From the NCBI RefSeq assembly GCF_004016445.2, contig NZ_SADT02000003.1, positions 1 to 64,000 of the forward strand: a stretch of 64,000 nucleotides of DNA. Reading direction: 5' to 3'. This DNA comes from Mesorhizobium sp. M2E.F.Ca.ET.219.01.1.1 (GTDB lineage Bacteria > Pseudomonadota > Alphaproteobacteria > Rhizobiales > Rhizobiaceae). How positions within the stretch are numbered: the first letter of the stretch is position 1; each line of letters opens with the position of its first letter. The notes below the pieces were generated by a model that saw only the letters and a program-made list of their open reading frames with translations, was not told the origin of the DNA and ran no database searches. This document shows, piece after piece, positions 1-11,371 of the stretch. Made by a program: the position numbers and the translations under genes.

Positions 1-197
1 GCCGCCCACGTTTCTCTTTCTTCAATATTCAATTGTCAAAGAACAGACACCACAGACGCAGCGTCATGGCCCGTTTCGCTCTCGGCTCCGGGGCCTCCCG
101 AGTGTCGCTCACGCGGCTCTCTTGAATTCGGTCCAACTCTCGCGATACTCAGAAGCGAACTTCTTCGTCGCCAGCAGCGTCGCCGCCGTCGTTGGTG
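1..197 (-). other. rRNA operon 5' leader with boxA; 16S gene lies beyond the left edge
   Basis: Read on the minus strand, positions 45 to 34 spell TGTTCTTTGACA, a perfect match to the alphaproteobacterial rRNA antitermination boxA, followed by the AT-rich run that usually precedes 16S rRNA in rhizobia. A strong rRNA-type promoter lies just upstream (204-232). The 16S sequence itself is not in the window, so the operon is inferred from boxA plus promoter. No protein frame here is convincing. Confidence 0.8.
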
Positions 198-203
198 AGG
201 CGT

Positions 204-232
204 ATATAGTCGGGGGGCACTCGAGGCGTCAA
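204..232 (-). promoter_or_regulatory. Strong rRNA-type sigma-70 promoter with UP-like element
   Basis: On the minus strand a -35 TTGACG (227-232) and a -10 CTATAT (204-209) are separated by exactly 17 nt, the layout of rhizobial rrn promoters. The region just upstream on that strand (about 237-285) is full of A and T runs in an otherwise GC-rich sequence, as expected of an UP element. Transcription should start near 197 and run left into the boxA leader. Confidence 0.8.
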
Positions 233-506
233 CACCGATTTCGAACTTTTTTGAATTTTTTGCGACAAATTTTTCAGCCCGCTTTTTCGATAGCCGACTG
301 CCCCTGCGGCAGCCCTTGGGTCATCCACAACGGGCCCTATTGCCGCCGCATTAAGGCGTGAAACCAGCCCATATAAGGAAGGCGCGCGCGTATGTGTGAG
401 GCGCCCCCAAAACAGACGACCGCGACAGACGACAAGAGCACCGTCTCGCAAGAGACGCATCATTGGGGATATCGGCCGGCTTGCCGCTTCGTTGACTTCA
501 ACGGCC

Positions 507-2558
507 GTGACAGGCAAATGTCATGGCCGCAACGAGAACGACAAGCCGTTTCGCCTGGGGAAGAAGCAGCCTTTCTGGATGCCGGACACCGAAGAGGTCA
601 TAGCCGAACTCGGCAACGAGCCGCCGCTGATCGCGGACGGCCGCAGCGGTCCGCCTGACCGCCGCGAGGTGTCGGCGCGCTGGCTGTCGGGCACCTTCCT
701 CACCGGTGTAACCTCGAGCGTGTTGATGGGTGTGGCGCTGTTTGCGGCGCTCGACGGGCGCCAGCAGTTGGCCACGCCACCCGAAATTGCGGAGCTCATC
801 GGTCTTGCCAGCGGCGGCGATGATTCCGGCGAGCAGGCAAAGACCACCAGGCTGGTAGCGCCCCGCCAGATCGCCCGGGCGAAGGACCGGCGGCGCATGG
901 AAGTTTCGATGGTCACCAAGGTCGGCGACCGTGACGTTATCCACACCATGCCTTTCGTGCAGATCAAGATGGCCTTGGCCGCCGGCCACACCACAAACCG
1001 CCCTTACCCGCCATTCGACCCCCTGCAGGTCTTCGGCGACGACAGCGACGACAATGCCCAGCCAGCAACGGCCGCCGCGGCCGCCGCGCAGATCTACGGC
1101 GCCAAGGTTGAAAGCGAAATGAGCCTCAAGACGGTCGATTTCCCGATCGAGACGGCTTCCTTCGACGAAAAGAGCGACCTGTCCGCCGACGAGGTGGAAA
1201 AGGTCGTTCGGGATGCCAGCAACGGCTTGAGCGACGGCGCCGTCCAGGTGGCCGCGCTGCATTATGTCGATCCGCAGCGATTCGGCGACGCCTTCGCCGA
1301 ATCGATGGCCGGCTCCTATGACGTGAAGATCACGCAGGAAAACGTTTCGGTGACGCCTCGCGCCACGCTGGACGACCAGACGCCGGCCTTCGCCGAGGAA
1401 ATCATCCCCTTCACCGAGGATACCGATATCGCCGAGGCCTATGCCGATTCGGGCTACACCGGCGCTGACGCCACCGGCATGGCGGAAGCGATCGGCAAGC
1501 TGTTGAACACCACGGCGCTCAAGGCCGGAACGGTGCTGCGTGTCGGCCTCGAAGTACGCGGCGACATCGCCAAGGTCGTGCGCACCAGCGTCTATGACAA
1601 GACCACGCACATCGTCACCATCGCGCTGGACGACCGCGGCCAGTATGTGCCGGCCCAGGAGCCGGAAGCCAATCCCGAGCTTTTGACGGCGTTCGATGAT
1701 TCGCAGCCCGTGGTGGTGCGCGGCAACCTGCCCAATATCTATGACGGCATCTATCGCACCGCCTATTCCTACGGCATGTCGAAAGCAATGACCCAGAAGC
1801 TGATCAAGCTTCTTGCTTCGGACGTCGATTTCCAGTCGCGGCTTTCGCCCGCCGACCGGCTGGAGGTCCTGTTCTCACAACCCGACGGCGACGACCAGAC
1901 CTCCGACAATTCCGAGCTTCTGTACGTTTCGGCAACCTTTGGCGGGCAGACGCGGAATTTCTATCGCTTCCAGATGCAGGACGGCAGCACCGACTATTTC
2001 GACGAGAACGGTTCGAGCGCCAAGCAGTTCCTGCTGCGCAACCCGCTGCCCAACGGGCGCTTCACCTCCGGCTTCGGCGCGCGCCGTCACCCGATTCTCG
2101 GCTATGTGCGCATGCACACAGGCACCGACTGGGCCGCCCCGATCGGATCGCCCATCATCGCGGCCGGCAATGGCGTCGTGGAGAAGGCCGGCTGGGCCGG
2201 CGGCTACGGCAAGCAGATCATCCTGCGCCACGCCAATGGCTACGAGACGTCCTACAACCACCAGAGCGCCTTTGCCAAAGGCATCGAGCCCGGCGTCCAT
2301 GTCCGCCAGGGCCAGGTCATCGGCTATCTCGGCCAGACCGGCCTGTCGACGGGCCCGCATCTTCACTACGAGCTCATCGTCAACGGCACCAAGGTCGATT
2401 CGATGCGCGTGCGCCTGCCGGTCGGCAAGGTGCTGAAGGGTAACGATCTCGTGGCCTTCAAGAAGGAGCGCGAGCGCATCGACGATCTTCTGAAGCAGGA
2501 AGACGGCAACTCGCTGAAGGTCGCCAGCGCCAAGGCTGATTCGCAGCTCCCGAACTGA
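507..2558 (+). CDS. M23 family metallopeptidase (peptidoglycan endopeptidase), membrane anchored
   Basis: Cell-wall endopeptidase of the LytM/NlpD type. The C-terminal third has the M23 zinc motifs: HTGTDW (first His and Asp), a TSYNHQ segment, and HLHYE near the end of the domain. A hydrophobic segment beginning SGTFLTGVTSS near the N-terminus should anchor the protein in the inner membrane, with the long middle region in the periplasm. The frame is open from a GTG at 396, but 396-506 encodes an arginine-rich, non-conserved-looking stretch; I prefer GTG 507, and ATG 579 is also possible. None of these starts has a good ribosome site. A good Shine-Dalgarno at 375-382 instead serves an ATG at 392 in a different, short frame. 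It is divergent from the rRNA promoter. Confidence 0.85.
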   Translation: MTGKCHGRNENDKPFRLGKKQPFWMPDTEEVIAELGNEPPLIADGRSGPPDRREVSARWLSGTFLTGVTSSVLMGVALFAALDGRQQLATPPEIAELIGLASGGDDSGEQAKTTRLVAPRQIARAKDRRRMEVSMVTKVGDRDVIHTMPFVQIKMALAAGHTTNRPYPPFDPLQVFGDDSDDNAQPATAAAAAAQIYGAKVESEMSLKTVDFPIETASFDEKSDLSADEVEKVVRDASNGLSDGAVQVAALHYVDPQRFGDAFAESMAGSYDVKITQENVSVTPRATLDDQTPAFAEEIIPFTEDTDIAEAYADSGYTGADATGMAEAIGKLLNTTALKAGTVLRVGLEVRGDIAKVVRTSVYDKTTHIVTIALDDRGQYVPAQEPEANPELLTAFDDSQPVVVRGNLPNIYDGIYRTAYSYGMSKAMTQKLIKLLASDVDFQSRLSPADRLEVLFSQPDGDDQTSDNSELLYVSATFGGQTRNFYRFQMQDGSTDYFDENGSSAKQFLLRNPLPNGRFTSGFGARRHPILGYVRMHTGTDWAAPIGSPIIAAGNGVVEKAGWAGGYGKQIILRHANGYETSYNHQSAFAKGIEPGVHVRQGQVIGYLGQTGLSTGPHLHYELIVNGTKVDSMRVRLPVGKVLKGNDLVAFKKERERIDDLLKQEDGNSLKVASAKADSQLPN

Positions 2559-2590
2559 GCAGTTGCAGGAACCACTCTACCCCTTTCGAC

Positions 2591-2657
2591 GCAATTCCAG
2601 ACGGAAGCCTACGGCGAAATCGCAAGGCTGAACCGCTCACACTTTTCTGGGATTGCT
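2591..2657. repeat. Palindromic intergenic repeat, family A (variant with enlarged loop)
   Basis: GCAATTCCA at 2591-2599 pairs with TGGGATTGC at 2647-2655, and the interior holds a CCGCTCACACTTTTCT segment. Read on the minus strand this is the same family as the elements at 4284-4332 and 46065-46111. It sits between the convergent ends of the M23 peptidase and MFS genes, where it could also end transcription. Confidence 0.6.
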
Positions 2658-4211
2658 CTAACCACGCGATTCGTCTGTCTGCTGCGGCCAGGGCGATGCC
2701 TGTCCGGGAACCGTGAACCAGGCGATGAGGGAAGAAAGCACGCAAAGTAGCGCCGTGACCGCCGCGACCGCGGTGAAAGCCGAATCGCTTGCCGCCACCC
2801 TGGCCGCATCGAGATTGGCCGCAAGCCCGGAAGCGGGCGTCTCGCCGAAACCGGGCATGCCGGGAGCACTGCCGGTCGTCCGCGCGTAAACCCAGGCCGC
2901 CAACGAGCCCATCGCCGCCACCGCGATCAGGCCGCCGACGCGCGAGACCGCATTGTTGATGCCGGACGCGGCACCGGTGTCCTTGTCCTCGACGGACGTC
3001 ATGACCGCGGTCGACAGCGGTGACACGATCTGCGCCATGCCCAGCCCCATCAGCGCCATCAGCGGAAAGGTCCCGGTCCAGAAATTATGGATGCCGAAAT
3101 GCGTGAGCATGGCGAGGCCGGCAAAGGCGATGGCGACGACCATGCTGCCGCTGGCGATCGGAAAGCGCGGACCGATCCGGTCCGACCACTGGCCGACCGG
3201 CCCTGACAAAAGCGCGATCGATGCCGACAGCGGCAGGAAGATGAATCCGACCTCGGCCTCGCTTAGCCTCCAGCCGGAGATCAGAAGCATCGGCAGGTAG
3301 AACAAATTGGCCGACAGCGCGAAATAAAGGAAGAATGTCGCCAGATTGGCGCCGGCAAAGGCGCGGATGCGGAACAGGCCGAGATCGATCATCGGGTCGC
3401 GCTGCCAGCGCTCATAAGCGATGAAGACAAAGAGCAGAACCACACCGGCTATGATCGCGGGCGTTGACAGCATTCCGCCGCCTTCGGCGTTCATGGCCGT
3501 CAGCCCGTAGGCGAGCAGGCCGAAGGCAAGCGTCGCCAGCGCCGCGCCCCCAAGGTCAAGGCTGCGTTTTTCGGTCGGCCTGTCGGCCGGCACCTTGGCC
3601 AGAAGCAGATAGATCGAGATCAGCCCGAGCGGCAGGTTGATGGCGAAGATCGCGCGCCAGACCCCATTACCGAACGTCGTCAAAACGAAGCCGCCCAGAA
3701 CGGGGCCGAGCGCGGTGGTCAGCGCCGAAGCGGCGGCCCAGATGCCGATCGCCCGGCCGCGCTCCTTCTTCGGATAGGCTTTGGCGATGATGGCGAGGCT
3801 GCCCGGCACCATGATCGCCGCGCCGATGCCCTGGATGGCGCGGAAGGCGATCAATATGGCCGGGTCGGGCGCCACCGCGCAGGCGAGCGAGGCGGCAATG
3901 AACAGTGCGATGCCGGTCACGAAGGCGCGCCGCAGCCCGAACCGGTCGCCTGCGGCACCGCCCGCCAGGATGAGCGCCGAGAGCGTCAGCGCATAGGCGT
4001 TGGATATCCACTGCGCTTCGGCCAGGCTGGCGCCGAGGTCCGCACGCAGCGCCGGCATCGCGATCGCCAGGATGGACCCATCGATGAAACCCAGTGCCGA
4101 GGCAAGAATCGCTGCGACCAGCACGAACTTTCGCTGCGTCTGGGGGCAGAATGTACCGTTCACGCGCGCGGGCGAATGCGAGTCAACAGTCGTTTCGTTC
4201 GCGGATGACAT
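2658..4211 (-). CDS. DHA2-type MFS multidrug efflux transporter
   Basis: A 517-residue, strongly hydrophobic protein with about 14 membrane segments, the size and layout of the EmrB/QacA drug:proton antiporters. The loop after the second segment reads GGAAGDRFGLRRAF, matching MFS motif A. The start ATG at 4211 has AGGA five bases upstream. It is a single gene, convergent with the M23 peptidase and separated from it by a palindromic repeat. The substrate cannot be told from sequence. No adaptor (EmrA) or regulator is adjacent. Confidence 0.85.
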   Translation of the reverse strand: MSSANETTVDSHSPARVNGTFCPQTQRKFVLVAAILASALGFIDGSILAIAMPALRADLGASLAEAQWISNAYALTLSALILAGGAAGDRFGLRRAFVTGIALFIAASLACAVAPDPAILIAFRAIQGIGAAIMVPGSLAIIAKAYPKKERGRAIGIWAAASALTTALGPVLGGFVLTTFGNGVWRAIFAINLPLGLISIYLLLAKVPADRPTEKRSLDLGGAALATLAFGLLAYGLTAMNAEGGGMLSTPAIIAGVVLLFVFIAYERWQRDPMIDLGLFRIRAFAGANLATFFLYFALSANLFYLPMLLISGWRLSEAEVGFIFLPLSASIALLSGPVGQWSDRIGPRFPIASGSMVVAIAFAGLAMLTHFGIHNFWTGTFPLMALMGLGMAQIVSPLSTAVMTSVEDKDTGAASGINNAVSRVGGLIAVAAMGSLAAWVYARTTGSAPGMPGFGETPASGLAANLDAARVAASDSAFTAVAAVTALLCVLSSLIAWFTVPGQASPWPQQTDESRG

Positions 4212-4283
4212 GATTCCTGCTTAGCCCTCCGGAGTGATTGCAACAACGAGCCAGAGCATCACTGTTCTTGAAACCAGGCGACG

Positions 4284-4332
4284 GAGCATGATGCCGAAAA
4301 GTGTGAAGCGGTTTTCGGACAACATCATGCTC
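4284..4332. repeat. Palindromic intergenic repeat, family A
   Basis: A near-perfect hairpin: GAGCATGATG at 4284-4293 pairs with CATCATGCTC at 4323-4332, and CCGAAAA pairs with TTTTCGG inside it, around GTGTGAAGCGG. It is upstream of the TMEM175-like gene. An open frame runs through it from 4234, but that is the repeat being read as protein, not a real N-terminus. Confidence 0.75.
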
Positions 4333-4431
4333 TATCTCTTTGATTCAGGGCCGTGTGGGGAGGTAGGCGCCGATCCTGATGCAAACCGCCGGCAGCGTGC
4401 TAGGTTCCAGCATTGCGTGGAGGGGGAAGCC

Positions 4432-5064
4432 ATGAAGCGGCCGCTCGAACCGTCGACGGAAGGACGCGGGCGCATCGTCGGCATAACCGACGGCGTTTTC
4501 GCCATCGCGCTGACCTTGATCGTGCTCGAGATCAGGGTTCCGTCGCATGAGGCGGTGCATTCGGAAGGTGAGTTGCTCGCCGCGATCCTCGCGCTGGCGC
4601 CGCGGTTCCTGACCTATGCGCTGAGTTTCCTGACGCTGACCATCTTCTGGTTCGGCCAGCAGGCGCAGCATGGCCTGATCGCGAAGTCAGACCGCAGGTT
4701 GGCGACATTGAACCTGTGCTTTCTCGCCTTTATCGCGCTATTGCCGTTCTCAACCGACCTGCTGGCCGATTTCCTGGAATTCAGGATCGCGGTGCTGGTC
4801 TATTGGCTGAACCTTTTGATGCTGGGCGCCTCGCTGTTCGCGAGTTGGTGGTATGCCGACAGGAACGGCATGATCGCCGAAGATGTCGATGCGGAGACGC
4901 GGAGCACCGTCTACAATCGCATCGTCAAGGCACAGGCCCTATGGGCGGTCGGCGCGGCGCTTTGCCTGATCACGCCGCTGCTCAGCATAGGCTTCATCAT
5001 GCTGGTGCAGCTCATCTATGCCGCGGCGCCGCGCGCCTCACTGCTGCGTAAACTCATCGGTTGA
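4432..5064 (+). CDS. TMEM175-like (DUF1211) integral membrane protein, putative potassium channel
   Basis: About 210 residues with roughly six membrane segments. The N-terminus, GRIVGITDGVFAIALTL, is the first-helix signature of the bacterial TMEM175/DUF1211 family, some members of which are K+ channels; the usual FSDGVFAIA is ITDGVFAIA here. I place the start at ATG 4432, which has a strong GGAGGGGG upstream; the frame is open further but runs through a palindromic repeat. Its last 27 bases overlap the convergent L,D-transpeptidase gene. Confidence 0.75.
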   Translation: MKRPLEPSTEGRGRIVGITDGVFAIALTLIVLEIRVPSHEAVHSEGELLAAILALAPRFLTYALSFLTLTIFWFGQQAQHGLIAKSDRRLATLNLCFLAFIALLPFSTDLLADFLEFRIAVLVYWLNLLMLGASLFASWWYADRNGMIAEDVDAETRSTVYNRIVKAQALWAVGAALCLITPLLSIGFIMLVQLIYAAAPRASLLRKLIG

Positions 5065-6567
5065 GGTCCCGCCGACCTCCACGATTGTTGGTCCGCCGAT
5101 AAACTCCACCGTGACGCCCGGCGACACCAGCTTGGCAAGCTCGCGCGCATCCCAGTTGGTCAGGCGCACGCAGCCATGGCTCTCGGTCTTGCCGATCTTG
5201 GAGGGCTCGGGCGTGCCATGGATGCCGTAGGTCGGCTTGTCGAGCGCGATCCACACCGAGCCGACCGGGCCGTTCGGCCCCGGCGGGACGGTCAGGATCT
5301 TGTCGTTCTGGCCCTGCTTGAAATTGATGTTGGGGTTGTATGTGTAGTTCGGGTCGAGCGCGATGCGCGAGACGGCATGGATGCCGGTCGGCGACGGCGT
5401 GTCGGCCGAGCCGATCGTCGCCGGATAGGCCGCGACCAGCTTGCCGCCGCCATCATAGGCGTAGACTTCCTTCTTGGTCTTGTCGGCGACGATGCGCGTC
5501 ACCGGCGTCGAGACCAGCTTGCCGAAATTGGCGACCTTGATCATCGTGCCAGGGCGATTGAAGTCGACCCCCTTGTTGATCGACTTCAGATAGGTCTCGT
5601 CCATGTGGAAGCGCTCGGCCAGCGCCTCGGTGACCGAGGTGTAGCACATGCAGTCGAGCTTGGCCTTCTGGCTGTAGTCCTCGGGAATCGAGGCGACATA
5701 CGGGCCGGCCACATCTTCGGCCGTGATCGTGTAGGAAGCAAAGGGGTCGCCGCCCGACTGGGCGAGCGCCGCCTGGATGCCGACCGCATCGGTCGATTTC
5801 AGATTGGTGCCGTTTATTTCGTTATAGGCGGCCAGCGCCTTGTCGACATTGGAGCCGAAACGCCCGTCGATCACGCCCGGCGAGGCGCCGCCGCGATCAA
5901 GCAGCACCTGCAGCGCGGCAACATCCTGACGCACCCCGAGCGACAGCGACGGATCGACACTGGCCTTGCCGCCCGTGTTCGGCGGCAACGAGGTCTCCGG
6001 ATTGGTCTGCAGGACCTCGCCCTGACCCGGCTGCTCCGGGTCGATCGACGCCTCGTTCAGCGGCTGGCGCTTGATGGTGTTGGACTTCGGCTCCTCCGGA
6101 TAGGTGGTGGCATAGCCTTCATCATTGTTGGGCGCCGGCGGATAGGCATCGACGGAATTGTCGCCGTTGGGATCATATTCGTCGGCCGGCGGCGGGATGA
6201 CCCGGCCATTCTCCTCCAGCTGCCGCCGACGGAAGCGAGCCATGTCCTCGGGATTGTCGAGATAGTAGCGGTCGTCGTCCTCAGCCGGCGCGCGGCCGAG
6301 CTCCTGCATCTGCCGGCGAAGCGCACGGCGGTCGAGCCTGCTGCCAGGCGGCTGGATGGCGATGACCTTGCCGGTGTCGGCATCGACCAGAACCCGATTG
6401 CCCCTGGCGTCGTAATAGATATCGATATTGCCTTCCTGGGCCAGCATCAGCGCGCCGCGCTCAACCGGGCGCACGCCTTGCGGGCCATCCACACTCGGCG
6501 CGGCGAACGCACCGGAAGACGCCAGCCCGGCCGAGAGTGCCGAAAGGGAAAAGATCAAGCGCAGCAT
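5038..6567 (-). CDS. L,D-transpeptidase (YkuD/ErfK family) with peptidoglycan-binding domain
   Basis: Periplasmic enzyme of about 509 residues expected to make 3-3 peptidoglycan cross-links or attach proteins to the wall. Order: signal peptide (start MLRLIFSLSALSAG, cleavage after GAFA), a long acidic Pro/Asn-rich linker, a PG_binding_1-like segment (VIDGRFGSNVDKALAAY), a LysM-like stretch, then the YkuD domain with IHGTPEPSKIGKTESHGCVR, which has the catalytic SHGCxR motif. I start at ATG 6567 because the longer open frame adds about 32 residues ahead of the signal peptide. Probably monocistronic. Confidence 0.9.
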   Translation of the reverse strand: MLRLIFSLSALSAGLASSGAFAAPSVDGPQGVRPVERGALMLAQEGNIDIYYDARGNRVLVDADTGKVIAIQPPGSRLDRRALRRQMQELGRAPAEDDDRYYLDNPEDMARFRRRQLEENGRVIPPPADEYDPNGDNSVDAYPPAPNNDEGYATTYPEEPKSNTIKRQPLNEASIDPEQPGQGEVLQTNPETSLPPNTGGKASVDPSLSLGVRQDVAALQVLLDRGGASPGVIDGRFGSNVDKALAAYNEINGTNLKSTDAVGIQAALAQSGGDPFASYTITAEDVAGPYVASIPEDYSQKAKLDCMCYTSVTEALAERFHMDETYLKSINKGVDFNRPGTMIKVANFGKLVSTPVTRIVADKTKKEVYAYDGGGKLVAAYPATIGSADTPSPTGIHAVSRIALDPNYTYNPNINFKQGQNDKILTVPPGPNGPVGSVWIALDKPTYGIHGTPEPSKIGKTESHGCVRLTNWDARELAKLVSPGVTVEFIGGPTIVEVGGTSTDEFTQQ

Positions 6568-6696
6568 GGGGGTCAAGCTCTCCGGTCGACTCTGGCTTCC
6601 GGCGGGCGAATCTTCGCCAGCAAACCAGTTACCCAAATTAAGATTCCAACATGAACCGGGCATGAAGATGGCGGATTTCCAGTGCCTTGAGGAACA

Positions 6697-7065
6697 TTAG
6701 CTAGTCTGCGCGAGCCCCAATTGCCTGCGTGCCTCTCTGGTCAGCTTCAGCACGACCAGGCGGTGGCTTTCGCGCAGATAGTCCTTGAGCGCCGCATCAT
6801 CTATGCTTTGGCTTGTCTGACGCTGGATCCATTTCATGCCGCGCGAGGCGAGATAGGGCGCCGGCCGGCAGCCCGGCTGATCCTTGAGCACGTCATAGGC
6901 CATCTCGGAACATTTGAAGGTGACGAAAAGCTCGCCGCCGTCGTTCCAGCCGCCGACGGCGAACACCTTGCCGCCGACCTTCCAGACATGGGCGCCGCCC
7001 CACTGGACGACATGCGTCGTGGCGGGCAATGAAGCGCAGAAGCCGTTGTAATCGTCGAGCTTCAT
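6697..7065 (-). CDS. MmcQ/YjbR family protein
   Basis: A 122-residue cytosolic protein of the YjbR/MmcQ fold (CyaY-like, sometimes called DNA-binding). Typical features are VWKVGGKVFAVGG, LFVTFKCS, and the late RGMKWIQ and ESHRLVVLKLT segments. Start ATG 7065 has GGAAGG five bases upstream, so it is preferred over the longer frame. It stands alone, downstream of and parallel to clpB but beyond a clear terminator. The biochemical role of the family is not settled. Confidence 0.8.
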   Translation of the reverse strand: MKLDDYNGFCASLPATTHVVQWGGAHVWKVGGKVFAVGGWNDGGELFVTFKCSEMAYDVLKDQPGCRPAPYLASRGMKWIQRQTSQSIDDAALKDYLRESHRLVVLKLTREARRQLGLAQTS

Positions 7066-7120
7066 CGAGTCCTTCCCGGTCATCCGAATCGGCAGCTGAT
7101 TATGGGCAGTCCCCGAAAAT

Positions 7121-7155
7121 AACAAAGCGCGCCGCACCAGTCCGGTGCGACGCGC
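7121..7155 (-). terminator. Rho-independent terminator of clpB
   Basis: On the minus strand a stem GCGCGTCGCACC / GGTGCGGCGCGC (arms at 7144-7155 and 7127-7138) is followed by TTTGTTATTTT. It lies right after the clpB stop and before the YjbR gene, separating the two transcripts. Confidence 0.8.
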
Positions 7156-7179
7156 CTGTTCATTCCAACATGCCGGGGA

Positions 7180-9786
<2,607 letters not shown>

Positions 9787-9879
9787 ATCTGTCTCCTTCC
9801 GTCACCGGCCCGCTTTGCGGCACCGGATCAGATTGCGGTGACGGACCCGCTCATAGGAGCCGAGCCCAGTTCAGCCGAG

Positions 9880-9908
9880 ATATGGTGTATGGGGTGCGGT
9901 CCCTCAAG
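9880..9908 (-). promoter_or_regulatory. RpoH-type heat-shock promoter of clpB
   Basis: On the minus strand CTTGAG (9903-9908) is followed after 17 nt by CCATAT (9880-9885). This resembles the alphaproteobacterial sigma-32 consensus (CTTGAAA, then CCATAT-like -10). It is about 95 nt upstream of the clpB start, and clpB is a classical RpoH target. The match is by eye only. Confidence 0.65.
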
Positions 9909-9955
9909 ACGCCTTGATGTCGATCAAAGCAGAATATTCCAAATACGCACGAACG

Positions 9956-9982
9956 AAAACGGCGGAGAAATATCCCCGCCGT
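9956..9982 (-). terminator. Rho-independent terminator downstream of the DUF4167 gene
   Basis: On the minus strand ACGGCGG (9976-9982) pairs with CCGCCGT (9959-9965) around GGATATTTCT, followed by TTTTCG. It is about 30 nt past the DUF4167 stop and upstream of the clpB promoter. Confidence 0.6.
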
Positions 9983-10008
9983 CCGCAATGCCTGAAATGG
10001 CGTTTCGG

Positions 10009-11058
10009 TCAGTTGTTCGCGTCGGCGGTCACAGGCTCGCCAGGAGCTTCGCCGGCGACCGGCGCCGGCTCGCTGGCGACAGGCTCGCTCACCGGCCTTG
10101 CCTCTTCGGCGGGCTTGGCGCCGGCCTCGCCGCCATTGTTCGGCGCGTTATGCGCTTCGCCTGGATTTGCTTCGCCTGAATTTTCCGGGCTTGCGCTCTG
10201 CGGCTGGTCGCCCTGCTCGCCATTGCCAGCCTGGTCGGCATAGTTGCCGCGCGGGCGGCGCGGACGCCGCGGCCGGCGACCGCCACCATTGTCCATGGCG
10301 GCTTCGTTGAGCTCGGCCTGTGCGGCGAGCGCTGCCGGCGAGAAACTGTCGAACTGCGGCGCCTGCTCGGCCTGGGGTCCGGCCTCTCCAGCGGCCTCTG
10401 GCTGCGCCGGGGTCTCATTGCGCCGGTTCTGGTCGAACTGCTGGCCGCCGCCATGCTCGCCGCGCTGGCCGTTGTCGCCACGCTGACTGTTCTGGCCATA
10501 CTGGCCGTAGCCGCCGTTGCGGCGGTCACGATGCCGGTCGCGGCCATTGTTGTCGCGGTTGTCGCGCTGGTTATTGTCGCGCCGGTTGTTGTCGCGGCCG
10601 TTTTCCTGGTTGTAGGCGAGTTCCGCCGGCGTACCTTCGATCACAGGCTGAGGCCCCGAGCCGTTCGCTGCGGTCGGCGCCTCGGCTCCACTGCCGTTGG
10701 TTCCGACAGAATCGAACTCGTCACGATCCTCATCGAGATCGTCGTCGAAGTCGTCGCGGTTTTGCTGGGCGTTCTGGATCGGCATCTGCGCCTGCGCGGC
10801 GGCGATGATGCGATTGTAGTGCTCGGCGTGCTGGAGGTAGTTCTCCGCCATCACCCTGTCGCCGGAGCTCTGCGCGTCACGGGCGAGTGTGGCGTATTTT
10901 TCGGCGATCTGTTGAGCCGATCCGCGGATCTTCACGTCCGGGCCGTTGCTCTCGTAGGTGCGGGTCAGGGGATTTGGCCCCTTGCGGTTGTTGTTGTTGC
11001 CACCGCCGCCATTGTTGTTGCGACCGCGCATGCGCCTGTTCTGCTGTTGTGGCCTCAT
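10009..11058 (-). CDS. DUF4167 domain-containing protein, Asn/Arg/Gly-rich
   Basis: A protein of about 349 residues. The N-terminal DUF4167 domain (RTYESNGPDVKIRGSAQQIA, then YLQHAEHYNRI) is folded. The rest is low complexity: RDNNRRDNN-type repeats, a basic RRPRRPRRPRG patch and an acidic/Pro/Ala tail. Such basic, Asn-rich regions suggest RNA or ribosome association, but that is inference and the family has no assigned function. Start ATG 11058 (MRPQQQNRRM) is preferred over a longer frame. It lies directly downstream of prmC in the same direction, a conserved rhizobial arrangement. Confidence 0.85.
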   Translation of the reverse strand: MRPQQQNRRMRGRNNNGGGGNNNNRKGPNPLTRTYESNGPDVKIRGSAQQIAEKYATLARDAQSSGDRVMAENYLQHAEHYNRIIAAAQAQMPIQNAQQNRDDFDDDLDEDRDEFDSVGTNGSGAEAPTAANGSGPQPVIEGTPAELAYNQENGRDNNRRDNNQRDNRDNNGRDRHRDRRNGGYGQYGQNSQRGDNGQRGEHGGGQQFDQNRRNETPAQPEAAGEAGPQAEQAPQFDSFSPAALAAQAELNEAAMDNGGGRRPRRPRRPRGNYADQAGNGEQGDQPQSASPENSGEANPGEAHNAPNNGGEAGAKPAEEARPVSEPVASEPAPVAGEAPGEPVTADANN

Positions 11059-11371
11059 TAGACTCTCTTCATAGTGAATTTTCGAAAAACTCTTCACGAA
11101 CGGAGGCGCTCATGCAGCCAGCCGTTTCGTTTCTTCACCGCCGTTCGCCCGCATCAATTGCGTTGGCGCCACGTGCCATCCTGTTCCGGTTACATCACTT
11201 GCCGGACGATTCCCGCACGAAGCTTGGGCGTCGTTTGCGCAAGAAGGCAGCTATTTCCAAGGAAAACCGAATCGCTGGGAGCACTGCCTGCTTCGTCTCA
11301 TCCGGTTGAGCCGGACCCTAACTGCATTCCCTTATATTGCCAAGCGGTTTTTTCGCGCTGTATCAGGGCTT
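11059..11371. other. Intergenic region between prmC and the DUF4167 gene
   Basis: About 313 bases without a convincing gene. It should hold the DUF4167 promoter and 5' leader on the minus strand, plus the end of the prmC transcript. I see no clean -35/-10 pair and no strong hairpin. Short open frames here lack coding character. Confidence 0.5.

Noticed and set aside
4234..4431. N-terminal extension of the TMEM175-like gene
   Set aside because: It reads through a palindromic repeat and precedes a much better start with GGAGGGGG at 4432.
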